DNA from: PUPG01 sp031323845
GTDB lineage: Bacteria; Bacteroidota; Bacteroidia; Bacteroidales; UBA7960
DNA: 17,041 bases
Assembly (NCBI GenBank): GCA_031323845.1
Contig: JAVIYP010000058.1
Span: forward strand, 1-17,041
Reading direction: 5' to 3'
The translations under genes and the position numbers were made by a program. Within the stretch, counting starts at the first letter, position 1, and each line of letters begins with the position of its first letter. Shown here one piece after another: positions 1 through 7,808 of the stretch. The notes beneath the pieces were generated by a model. The model made no database searches. It saw nothing but the letters and a program-made list of their open reading frames with translations, and was not told the origin of the DNA.

Positions 1-792
1 TCGATGGGTGCCCCGGCTCCGGTCAGCGCACTTTTGCATGCCGTAGCCGTAGTTAAAGCCGGTGCCTTTGGGATTATCCGCCTGGTATTCGATGTTTACG
101 GCATCAATACCGCCGGACAAATGAGCCTGCTAACCCCATTGGCTGTATTAGCGGCTTTTACTATCATCTACGGCTCCGTTCAAGCCATGTTTCAGGATGA
201 CTTTAAGAAACGACTGGCCTTCTCTACGGTGAGCCAGCTTTCCTATATTGTCCTCGGAGTAGCCATTGCGGGAGTCCTCAGCGCAACGGGAGCCATTGTT
301 CACCTGGTGCATCAGGGCATCATGAAGATTACCATGTTCTTCACGGCCGGGAGCGTAGCCGAAACCTATGGTTACAAAAAAATCAGCGAGCTGGACGGAA
401 TCGGCCGGCGCATGCCCCTCACCATGGGGTTTTTCACCATTGCCGTCTTTGGCATGATAGGCCTGCCTCCAACTGCCGGGTTCATCACCAAATGGTACCT
501 CGGACTCGGAGCGGTAGAGGCGGGGAGCTATTGGGTGGTTTTGGTGCTCCTCGGAAGCAGCGCTTTGAATGCGGCTTACTTCCTGCCCATCGTTTACAGG
601 GCGTGGTTTTGTGAACCGGAGCACGAGGCTGTTCCGCTGCGACGCATAGGCCGCCTGGAGACCCAGGCTTTATTGTTAATCCCGGTGGTGGTCACCGGCA
701 TACTCTCCCTCGCTGCCGGAGTGTTTGCCGCCGTGGCAGGAAGTCCGCTTTCCATTGCCCGTGAAATCGCCGAAAGATTTTATCTGCTATGA
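1..792 (+). CDS. mrpD: Mrp-type Na+/H+ antiporter subunit D (proton-conducting membrane subunit), 5' partial
   Basis: This is the C-terminal part of a complex I-like proton-conducting subunit. The reading frame is open from base 1 and an ATG at 4 is internal, so the gene begins outside the window. The fragment opens with the family signature PAPVSALLHAVAVVKAG, which is typical of MrpD/MnhD; its lysine corresponds to the conserved TM8 lysine of antiporter-like subunits. Further on, HLVHQGIMKITMFFTAG matches the conserved His/Lys-bearing helix, and MIGLPPTAGFITKWYLG is the usual late loop-helix motif. Several hydrophobic helices are evident. The stop codon overlaps the next gene's ATG (ATGA), so the two are probably translationally coupled. 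In the Mrp complex this subunit exchanges monovalent cations for protons across the inner membrane. A subunit of a respiratory complex or hydrogenase is less likely, because mrpE follows. Confidence 0.88.
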   Translation, partial: SMGAPAPVSALLHAVAVVKAGAFGIIRLVFDVYGINTAGQMSLLTPLAVLAAFTIIYGSVQAMFQDDFKKRLAFSTVSQLSYIVLGVAIAGVLSATGAIVHLVHQGIMKITMFFTAGSVAETYGYKKISELDGIGRRMPLTMGFFTIAVFGMIGLPPTAGFITKWYLGLGAVEAGSYWVVLVLLGSSALNAAYFLPIVYRAWFCEPEHEAVPLRRIGRLETQALLLIPVVVTGILSLAAGVFAAVAGSPLSIAREIAERFYLL

Positions 793-2549
793 TCTGGTTA
801 CTTGCCATAGTTCTGCCCCTGTTGGCCGCGGTAGTAGCCGCGTTGCTGCCCGCCGGAAGACGCGCTTCCGGACTGGTTTTTGCCAGTGCCACCATACCTG
901 CTCTCTGGCTCGGACTGGTGGAGGTCTCAGGAGTTACAGCGCACTGGTTTTTACTGGAAGCGCACTTTTCCCTGGACACACCGCGTCGTATTCTCCTCCT
1001 GCTGACAGGCATCCTGTGGGCCGCAGCTGGTCTTTTCGCCGGGTCGTACCTGAAGGATGATGCCCGGAGAAATGAGTTCTCATTTTATTTTGGTACCGCT
1101 ATGGCGGGAAATTTCGGACTGCTGATCTCAGGAGATGCAGCCTCATTCTACACCTTCTTTGCCTTAATGACGTTCGCCTCTTATGGCCTGGTCATCTACA
1201 ACCGCACACCGTCCGCACGAATGGCGGCCAGGATTTACCTGGTGATGGCCATCATCGGAGAACTGTTTCTTATTACCGCATTGTATCTTGCCGTGCGAAG
1301 TGCCGGCAGTATGCTCCTCGCCGATATTCCTCCCTCTCTGGCTGAAGCCCCCAATGGCCCGTTCATCTTTTTGCTTGCCCTGATTGGCTTCGGCGTGAAG
1401 GTCGGGGCTATTCCCCTGTATTTCTGGCTGCCACTGGCGCATCCGGCAGCTCCCGCACCAGCCAGTGCGGTCCTTAGTGGCGCTATGATCAAGGCCGGCC
1501 TGGTTGGTTGGATGCACTTTGCTCCGATAGGTTTGGTGGAATGGCCTTCCCTGAGCCTGCTCATGGTTTTGCTGGGTTTTACGGCAACTTTGGGAGCGGC
1601 GATCTATGGCCTGACCCAGGTTGACCCAAAAACCAATCTCGCCTATTCAAGCATCAGCCAGATGGGGGTTATGACCGTGCTCCTGGGCATCGGGCTGTAT
1701 GGTGGCATCCCTGCAGGCTTGCTACTTCCCGCAATTGCGCTTTATGCGTTCAATCACGGAACAGCCAAAGCCCTGTTGTTTATGGGCACGGCGCTGCCCG
1801 CCAAGGTGGGTGGTCACTGGCGCATACTAATGTGGACGGGGTTAGGCGCAGGTGTTCTGGCCATTGCCGGAGGGCCGCTTACCGGCGGACTCTGGACCAA
1901 ATACCTGGTCAAAACCTTCCTATACGAAACAAGCTTGCCCGGAGCGCAAACCTTTTTGTTGTTGCTAACGCTCTCCGCCATCACCACGACCTTGTTGCTG
2001 AGTCGCTTCTTACTCCTGTTGCGCCGGATAGAGGTACCCTCTGCAAGTGCAGCACCTGCTTTTCTGCTTCCCTGGACTCTTCTCCTGCTCGCCGGAGGGT
2101 GGTGGACAATGTCCTCTGCTCTTATGCCTGCGGAATTGATGAATTACATTACTAAAGAAAAAGGCGTAATGGCCTTTTTCTGGAATCTGTTCACGAATTG
2201 GGACGCGCTATGGCCCATCACCGTGGGAATGATTTTTATGGCTTTTACCCTGAAGTTCGCATTTCTCAACAGGTGGCCAACAAAAGAGCCTCTCTTGCCG
2301 CCGGGTGATCTTATTCACATTATCCTTCCGGCTGGGGATCTGTTTGCAAAGCTTCTCGGGAAGGGTATTGCTTTGCTGGAGTCCTCCGTGCAATCGGTAA
2401 AGAGTCCTGAGCAAATTTTTTACAGAATTACAGACGACAAACGAACCTCACACATCAGTGCCTTCGCCGAATCCTTATTGCGGCGCTGGGAGTTTGTCGG
2501 AATCGGCTTTTTTATCGTTTTCCTAACCTTGTTTTTCTTCTTACGATAA
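789..2549 (+). CDS. Second antiporter-like subunit (MrpD/NuoL/HyfB-type) of the Mrp cluster
   Basis: A 586-residue polytopic membrane protein of the proton-conducting transporter family (complex I NuoL/M/N, MrpA/D, HyfB). It starts at the ATG overlapping the upstream stop codon. Visible family hallmarks are FGVKVGAIPLYFWLPLAHP (residues 201-219, with the TM7 lysine at K204), SGAMIKAGLVG with K235, a charged DPKTNLAYSSISQMG loop at 279-293, and FNHGTAKALLFMG at 321-333. It is longer than a standard MrpD because of a C-terminal extension (about residues 480-586): an amphipathic stretch with charged linkers, then a final hydrophobic helix at about 567-586. The glutamate usually present on TM5 (in an FFELM-like context) appears to be alanine here (FFALM, A125). 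Duplicated D-like subunits are known in some Mrp-type clusters. The exact subclass cannot be fixed by eye. Confidence 0.82.
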   Translation: MIWLLAIVLPLLAAVVAALLPAGRRASGLVFASATIPALWLGLVEVSGVTAHWFLLEAHFSLDTPRRILLLLTGILWAAAGLFAGSYLKDDARRNEFSFYFGTAMAGNFGLLISGDAASFYTFFALMTFASYGLVIYNRTPSARMAARIYLVMAIIGELFLITALYLAVRSAGSMLLADIPPSLAEAPNGPFIFLLALIGFGVKVGAIPLYFWLPLAHPAAPAPASAVLSGAMIKAGLVGWMHFAPIGLVEWPSLSLLMVLLGFTATLGAAIYGLTQVDPKTNLAYSSISQMGVMTVLLGIGLYGGIPAGLLLPAIALYAFNHGTAKALLFMGTALPAKVGGHWRILMWTGLGAGVLAIAGGPLTGGLWTKYLVKTFLYETSLPGAQTFLLLLTLSAITTTLLLSRFLLLLRRIEVPSASAAPAFLLPWTLLLLAGGWWTMSSALMPAELMNYITKEKGVMAFFWNLFTNWDALWPITVGMIFMAFTLKFAFLNRWPTKEPLLPPGDLIHIILPAGDLFAKLLGKGIALLESSVQSVKSPEQIFYRITDDKRTSHISAFAESLLRRWEFVGIGFFIVFLTLFFFLR

Positions 2550-2560
2550 CTGTCACAACG

Positions 2561-3064
2561 ATGAAAACTGGCATCAAAAAAATAAAACGTAGTATTCTTA
2601 TTAAGAGCTTTCTTTTGCGATGTGCCATTTTTGCAGCTGGTTGGATTATCCTGGTGGGTGGCCAACAAATCAGCGACCTTTGGTTCGTGATCCTGTGCAT
2701 AGCGGCTACCGCAGGCATCAGCATCTATACCATACCCCCCGGGCAGTGGGTGTTGCGCCCCCTGGGCGTCGTCCTTTTTCTCCCTTATTTTCTCATTACG
2801 GCCATACGGGGTGGCTGGGATGTGGCCCGGAGGGTCTTTTTCCGGACCATTCCGATCGATCCTGATTTTATAAGCATTGAACACGACCGGGATCCGCGAA
2901 AAACGCTGGTTCTTGCCTGGGTCATAAGCCTGCTTCCGGGTACAGCCAGTACCGTCATCAGGGAAGATAGCATCGTTGTTCATGTGCTCGACAAAAACCT
3001 CCCTGTCACCGAAGAAATCCGGGAATTGCAACACCGGATCAATAAAATCTTCGTGACGGGCTAA
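2561..3064 (+). CDS. mrpE: Mrp-type Na+/H+ antiporter subunit E
   Basis: A 167-residue protein that starts 11 bp after the previous stop codon. It has the MrpE/MnhE layout: a basic N-terminus, two closely spaced hydrophobic helices (about residues 17-34 and 40-58), another at about 65-85, then a soluble C-terminal domain. Recognisable family features are the YFLITAIRGGWDVARRVF segment after the helices, LVLAWVISLLPGTAST (the MrpE 'SLTPGT'-like motif), and the closing acidic/basic helix. Length fits the usual 155-170. It is a small accessory subunit of the cation/proton antiporter complex. Here it ends the operon, with MrpF and MrpG absent downstream; those subunits, plus MrpB and MrpC, would have to lie upstream of the window. 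That differs from the ABCDEFG order of the Bacillus operon. Confidence 0.9.
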   Translation: MKTGIKKIKRSILIKSFLLRCAIFAAGWIILVGGQQISDLWFVILCIAATAGISIYTIPPGQWVLRPLGVVLFLPYFLITAIRGGWDVARRVFFRTIPIDPDFISIEHDRDPRKTLVLAWVISLLPGTASTVIREDSIVVHVLDKNLPVTEEIRELQHRINKIFVTG

Positions 3065-3308
3065 CCGAAGAACTTATTGAATAATATCATCTTGCCGGGG
3101 CTGCCGAACATAGTTGCTATGGTTTTTCAATTCTGTGGAATGGTAAAGCTGAATGTTGACCCTAACCGGACTTTGTAGAATAGCAAAATGGAGTAACAAT
3201 AAAAACAAATCCCAACATGCAGTCTTAATTTAAAAAACGCCAACTATATTAAGATTTCTTTTTTTGGGAAAAGAATGCCATTACTCTTCGTCCTCATCCG
3301 CTGCCAGA
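3065..3308. other. Convergent intergenic region between mrpE and the GLUG protein gene
   Basis: These 244 bp separate two genes that end towards each other. No ORF with coding character was seen. A very short hairpin, CATAG-TTG-CTATG followed by GTTTTT (3109-3127), could weakly terminate the Mrp operon. An AT-only hairpin (TTCTTTT / AAAAGAA, 3256-3262 with 3269-3275) lies 34 bp past the end of the minus-strand gene and may act in its termination. Neither is convincing alone. Confidence 0.4.
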
Positions 3309-6300
3309 TCAGTGTATCACCAGTTTTACAGACCTTACGCCCAGCCTGGCGCTAATGCGTGCTGAATACACGCCCGGTTGCAGACTGAGCAGGAACTGAT
3401 GGCTTCCCGGAGCCACTTCCCAGTGCCCCACCTTACGTCCGGTAATGTCGTACAGCGACACAATGGTCCGGCTTTCGAAAGCCTCGACATACAGGCTGTT
3501 GTTATGGTACCATACCTTGCCGGGATTTAATGTGGCAGGATCATGGATGCCGGTTATGCCATCATCCCTGTAAAAGAGTATTTCAAAGCGTTCCTTATCC
3601 ATGCCTTCTTCAGCTACAAAAATATATTCGGAATCCCCGATCAGGTCGTGCACAAGGTTATGATTACGGTCTGCAAGATAAATCCTGTAGTCTATGAACT
3701 CCCCGGTAAGCATGTCTAACCCGATCCTGTATGCGCCTGTTGAGGGAATGCTCATTCCCAGGCTTATTGTCAGCTCCTCTGTTATTTCGGGAAGGCTGTT
3801 AACGGCCAGGTCTATTCTGTCTTTTGATAGTGAGTAAAGCTGGGGCATGCTGTTGTTAAAACTGAAAAGTTTCAGAGCATCAAAGCGGTCCCTGTCGAAG
3901 CATGACTGCTCAAACAGCCTGATGGTAGTGACATCATAATAACCGTTGCCCGATATTTTCAGGCCCAAAAGCGGTGGTGTTTCAGCCTGGTTTTTTTGGC
4001 GTGTTTCCGGTCCGGCAACACGCATTTCATTATGGAAGGTAAACTCAAACGGCTCCGTTGCCAGCACAAAGAAGCCTTGGTTTTGCGGTACAATGGCTTC
4101 TCCCGGACCGGCAATAATGTAGCTGTAACCGCCACCGCCACCTATTTCAGGATCGTAAACATACGCCGTATTATCTTCAAATTTGCTGCGGTCTGCTTTA
4201 TTCCAGTCAACAGGCGATGGATAAGGATTCCCTATCAGGTTCCATCCGTGCTGGTATATCCATTTGTCTGCAAGTCCGGAATGTGTTATCGAATAAGTAA
4301 CAGTTCCTGTGTTCAGCGCTCCCCGGAACTTTTTGACAGGGTCATTTGAGTTCTGATAAGAAACCAGGTATCCTCTGCCTTCAACGAAATGTGTTGTTTC
4401 ATCGTTATGATCGTAAAAGCTTGATCCCCCGGCTTTAAAGTTGATCCACCAGCCGCTTTCATCCCACAGGTAAAAATCATCCTGAGCCCCGGGATGAAAT
4501 ACGCTTCCCGAGATATCCATGCCGCTTACGGGTGAAGAGAGGAAGTGCCACCCCTGACCGGAGGTCGGAAAGTACTGCTCTGCCGTGGCTTTTACACCTT
4601 CGGTGGTATGAAGCAGTGAGCCTTTGCCGGCTGCCGATTGTTGAATGATCAAGCCATCTTCATTCGCTTCATTGATGAGTGAGTTGCTTACGGTAATTAC
4701 TCCTGTTGGTGAAATGGTAAGGCTGGCGGTAGTGGCTATGGTTATTTCCTTTACTTCTGCTTCACCGGTTATCACAGGATAATGATCCATTCCGCCACCA
4801 ATGGCAATTCGTGTTTCATCACCGGGCAGTATTCCGGCTGACCAGTTTGCGGTTTCTGTCCAGTTATTATCCGTCCCCATCCATATGCGCACATCATCTG
4901 AAACATAATCCTGCCAGGCTAAAAACGGGTAGCCGTTATTGGCATTGTCGTTAATGCCCCAGATGTGGTCAGTTCCGTTAATGGTTTCCTGTACGAAATC
5001 CCATCCTGCATTGGCAAACGTGCCGAAGGTCTGCATTTGACGGGTGGTTTTGCCTGTGCCGCCGGAACTATCTTCCATTCCGGAAGCCTCCATATCCCAG
5101 AAAGAATAGGTAACAGAACCACCAGCAGAGTTAGCTCCTACGAGTCCACCAATATTAAAACCTGAACCATTAACTGCTCCTGTTGAGTATGATTTTGAAA
5201 CAGATCCATCATGGTTATTGCCAACCAAACCACCGCAAGAATAACTACCGTTCACACTACCGGTAGCATAGCAATTTGTGATTGAACCATTTTCATTTCT
5301 CCCTACAAGCCCTCCGGCTCCATCAGCCCAACTCCTACCCGTGACATTGCCAATGCTATATGACTTTTTAATTACTGCTTCGTTCCAACCTACTAACCCC
5401 CCGCTATTATTAGTGGCTACAACTGAACCCGTGCTGTAACTCCGGCTTATAACTGATGTCCCAATATTATGACCAATCAGCCCACCGGCGTTATGATTTA
5501 TTACATTTATATTTCCTGTTGCATGGCAATTAGTAACGGTTGAGCTTATATTCCGTCCTATCAAACCTCCGGCAAACCCAGTTACTCCATAATAAACATC
5601 ACAACTGCTATATGAGTCTGTTATCGTTGAATTTTCTGCCTTTCCAATCAGGCCGCCCAAATAATAGCTATTATAATCAATTCCTTTGATATGCCCTGTA
5701 GTAAAGCAGTTATGAACTGTTGTGCCTGAAGCACGACCTATAAGACCCCCAACCTCTCTAAAACCCCTAACGCTAACATTGATCAGTCCTAAATTGGTAA
5801 TGACAGCATTGCTGGTATATCTAAAAAAACCAACATGCTGAGAATTATGCGTCCCACAATTATACTCTATACGCAAGTTGCTTATAGTATGATCATTTCC
5901 GTTGTAGTTACCGGAAAATGGTATGCTACTATTGCCAATGCGAGAAAAGTTGAACCAGGAATCGGGGTTTGTTATATCATCCGTTTGAATAAAGTACTTG
6001 TCCCACACGCCAGAGGTCTCGCTGAGCCATTTAAGGTTTTCCCAGGTGGCAATTTGGTAGGGGTTCTCTTCAGAACCATCTCCGTCAATAATAGCAGTTG
6101 TAAAGCTTCGTTGTTCGCCATAGCTGGTACCTGCATCATTGGTGGCATAAGCCCTTACATAGTAGGTTGTGTTTGTGGTTAACCCTGTCATTTCACTAGT
6201 AAACACGCCGGTTTCCGACGCCGAACCTTCTTCTGTTTTATCTCCATCAATAGTTGGGTTTTCATCTGTACTCCAGCACACACCATGCTGCGTTGGGTTT

Positions 6301-7499
6301 GGAATACCCAGAAGGGTAATATCGCCGTGTCCGATGGCAGTGGATGTAGTAATGTCTGTAACCTCCAGGGTAGTAACCTCTGGTAACAGTGGAGATGTTC
6401 TTCCGCTCAGCGATATTGTTTGGGTTGAGTTACCAGGATTGTGAGTGAGGGTAAGCTCCCCGGTAAATACACCTTCATAAGGTGGTTCAAAACCAACAAG
6501 GAACTTCTGTTCATCTGCCGCAAAAATGTTGGCACTGGAGAGATCAACAGTGAATGCATTGTTGTCAGATTCAACTGAAGTAATATGCAGTATTCCGCCT
6601 CCGGTGTTGGTTATGGTAATTTGTTCATACTTTCCAAATCCCGTTCCAACCACGCCAAAATTGATATCGGCATGGCTTGAATGATATTCCGGCGCAGATA
6701 CCGGAGCGGTAGATTCTTCCCACACAGGAGAGCCTATCAGTGTTGCTGTATTATCGTTACCGCTGCTATCGCCGGCAGTTGACCCCTCACCCTCATCTAA
6801 TCGCCAGTAAGCTGTCAATCCGTTTTCTGTGCCGGCTAATGAACCATAGCTTGCGCGTATTTCGCTTTCGCTTCTTGCCACATTCCAGACTCGTACTTCG
6901 TCAATTTTGCCATTGAACATACGATCGTTTTCATAGTTGGCGCCGATAAATATTCTATCTACTGGTGTATTGGGTGTAGTATTCTCATTAGTGATCACCT
7001 GTTCAACACCGTCAAGGTAGAGTTTCCATGTGCCATTATCACGCACTGCGGCAACATGATGCCAACTGCCAACAGGAAGTTCCGTGGTTGATGTAAGCCA
7101 ACTAGCTCCACCACAAAGAATTGCAAGATAACTATCTTCAATTACTCGAATTCCATATCCATTGCTGCCCGGATGGCCCTGATAAATAATGCCGCTTACA
7201 CCTGTCGCCTCCTGGTAAACCCAGGCTTCCATAGTTATGTTATCAATGGCTGTGGTCACAATACCTGCTTCTAAATACTGTGAAGTGCCGTTTAAAGTAA
7301 GCATATACCCAGCATCTGCTTTCAATCCGGATTTTCCGGCATCTTTTGCTCCAATGTTATTGTCAGCAAAATTGTCAGTAAACACAGTTTCACCAACTGG
7401 TTCAACAGCTGCTTGTGCCGGCATCTTGGTTGCAAAAAGCATTAACAACAAAAAGTAAACTGTTAATTTTCCGGTAGTTGTAGGTAAAAGTTTTATCAT
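3309..7499 (-). CDS. Secreted LamG / GLUG-repeat multidomain protein with T9SS C-terminal sorting domain
   Basis: A 1396-residue exported protein, probably displayed on the surface or released by the type IX secretion system. Domains in order: signal peptide (1-30, cleavage plausible after PAQA); LamG/concanavalin-like domain at about 66-218 (ITMEAWVYQE, GSWHHVAAVRDNGTWKLYLDG, IDEVRVWNVARSESEI); an HYDIN/choice-of-anchor-D-type Ig fold at about 275-366 (INFGVVGTG, ITITNTGGG); a fibronectin-III-like domain at about 374-468 (GLTTNTTYYVRAYATNDAG); a GLUG region with eight GGL(I/V)G cores at 584-789; and a linker with SFWDMEASG and TTRQM, which often follows GLUG repeats. A beta-rich region with NWSAGILPG and GWNLIGNPYPSP comes next. 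The last 70 residues (VSLYDITGRKVGHWEV, then LQPGVYSARI) match a T9SS type A sorting domain. No catalytic domain is evident, so adhesion or polysaccharide binding is the likely role. Confidence 0.85.
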   Translation of the reverse strand: MIKLLPTTTGKLTVYFLLLMLFATKMPAQAAVEPVGETVFTDNFADNNIGAKDAGKSGLKADAGYMLTLNGTSQYLEAGIVTTAIDNITMEAWVYQEATGVSGIIYQGHPGSNGYGIRVIEDSYLAILCGGASWLTSTTELPVGSWHHVAAVRDNGTWKLYLDGVEQVITNENTTPNTPVDRIFIGANYENDRMFNGKIDEVRVWNVARSESEIRASYGSLAGTENGLTAYWRLDEGEGSTAGDSSGNDNTATLIGSPVWEESTAPVSAPEYHSSHADINFGVVGTGFGKYEQITITNTGGGILHITSVESDNNAFTVDLSSANIFAADEQKFLVGFEPPYEGVFTGELTLTHNPGNSTQTISLSGRTSPLLPEVTTLEVTDITTSTAIGHGDITLLGIPNPTQHGVCWSTDENPTIDGDKTEEGSASETGVFTSEMTGLTTNTTYYVRAYATNDAGTSYGEQRSFTTAIIDGDGSEENPYQIATWENLKWLSETSGVWDKYFIQTDDITNPDSWFNFSRIGNSSIPFSGNYNGNDHTISNLRIEYNCGTHNSQHVGFFRYTSNAVITNLGLINVSVRGFREVGGLIGRASGTTVHNCFTTGHIKGIDYNSYYLGGLIGKAENSTITDSYSSCDVYYGVTGFAGGLIGRNISSTVTNCHATGNINVINHNAGGLIGHNIGTSVISRSYSTGSVVATNNSGGLVGWNEAVIKKSYSIGNVTGRSWADGAGGLVGRNENGSITNCYATGSVNGSYSCGGLVGNNHDGSVSKSYSTGAVNGSGFNIGGLVGANSAGGSVTYSFWDMEASGMEDSSGGTGKTTRQMQTFGTFANAGWDFVQETINGTDHIWGINDNANNGYPFLAWQDYVSDDVRIWMGTDNNWTETANWSAGILPGDETRIAIGGGMDHYPVITGEAEVKEITIATTASLTISPTGVITVSNSLINEANEDGLIIQQSAAGKGSLLHTTEGVKATAEQYFPTSGQGWHFLSSPVSGMDISGSVFHPGAQDDFYLWDESGWWINFKAGGSSFYDHNDETTHFVEGRGYLVSYQNSNDPVKKFRGALNTGTVTYSITHSGLADKWIYQHGWNLIGNPYPSPVDWNKADRSKFEDNTAYVYDPEIGGGGGYSYIIAGPGEAIVPQNQGFFVLATEPFEFTFHNEMRVAGPETRQKNQAETPPLLGLKISGNGYYDVTTIRLFEQSCFDRDRFDALKLFSFNNSMPQLYSLSKDRIDLAVNSLPEITEELTISLGMSIPSTGAYRIGLDMLTGEFIDYRIYLADRNHNLVHDLIGDSEYIFVAEEGMDKERFEILFYRDDGITGIHDPATLNPGKVWYHNNSLYVEAFESRTIVSLYDITGRKVGHWEVAPGSHQFLLSLQPGVYSARISARLGVRSVKLVIH
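5130..5756 (-). repeat. GLUG repeat block inside the secreted protein (eight copies)
   Basis: Residues 582-790 of the 1396-residue protein repeat a unit of about 26-32 residues: GGL(I/V)G, a polar residue, then a short beta strand and (C/S)(Y/F/H)(S/A)(T/S)G. The cores start at residues 584, 615, 644, 672, 700, 729, 756 and 784. The first four read GGLIG and the last four GGLVG, which suggests stepwise duplication of neighbouring units. GLUG motifs occur in bacterial adhesins and IgA-protease-like surface proteins. The unit spacing varies, so the block is not a simple DNA satellite. Confidence 0.8.
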
Positions 7500-7547
7500 A
7501 GCTTTATATCTTTAAGTGGTAATTATCGGTTTTTGTGTTAGGGGTAC

Positions 7548-7579
7548 TCGGGAAACCCTAACTCAATAGGGTATCCCGA
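7548..7579. promoter_or_regulatory. Strong inverted repeat (hairpin) in the leader of the GLUG protein gene
   Basis: Twelve base pairs and one A-A mismatch form from TCGGGAAACCCTA and TAGGGTATCCCGA around a 6-nt loop (ACTCAA). The arm begins about 49 bp upstream of the GLUG protein's start codon and 230 bp past the stop of the TPR-HTH gene on the same strand. No T-run follows on either strand, so it is not a typical intrinsic terminator. An mRNA-leader structure or a protein-binding palindrome is as likely. Confidence 0.55.
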
Positions 7580-7716
7580 AGAGCCCGACCTATACGCAAT
7601 GTTTGCATATAAGGTTCTTTCGCATCAGTTGAACAAATAATTAAAAAACTTCGACTCGGAACCCTATAGCAAAGATCAACCATGGATGTGCAAGTTCCAA
7701 AAAATGCATTACCGGA

Positions 7717-7782
7717 AAAATACGGGGTTTTGGTCCGGACAGGCCGGCACCTTAGAAAGTGCTACGGGAAAACTACGGGGTT
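7717..7782. repeat. Repeated TACGGGGTT word (two long copies and one partial copy)
   Basis: AAAATACGGGGTT (7717-7729) and AAACTACGGGGTT (7770-7782) differ at one position and start 53 bp apart. A shorter copy, CTACGGGAAAA (7762-7772), abuts the second. They lie 220-285 bp upstream of the GLUG protein start and just past the TPR-HTH gene. GC-rich repeats in an otherwise AT-rich spacer are candidate binding sites, but there is no further evidence of function. Confidence 0.4.
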
Positions 7783-7808
7783 AACCAAGGGGTTGCAGCA
7801 GACGGTAG

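Larger units (their letters stand above)
7500..7808. other. Intergenic region upstream of the GLUG protein gene
   Basis: This 309-bp gap lies between the TPR-HTH regulator stop (7809) and the GLUG protein start (7499), both on the minus strand, so it should carry the latter's promoter and leader. It holds an imperfect 13-bp-arm hairpin (7548-7579) and a repeated TACGGGGTT word (7717-7782), listed separately. A weak promoter-like pair on the minus strand is TTTG (rc of 7634-7637) and TATATGCA (rc of 7604-7611), with a 22-bp spacer; it is off consensus. No ORF was recognised. Confidence 0.4.

Noticed and set aside
2420..3034. A 204-codon minus-strand frame opposite mrpE
   Set aside because: MrpE on the plus strand is clearly recognisable, and the opposite frame is low in hydrophobic structure and rich in random charged residues.
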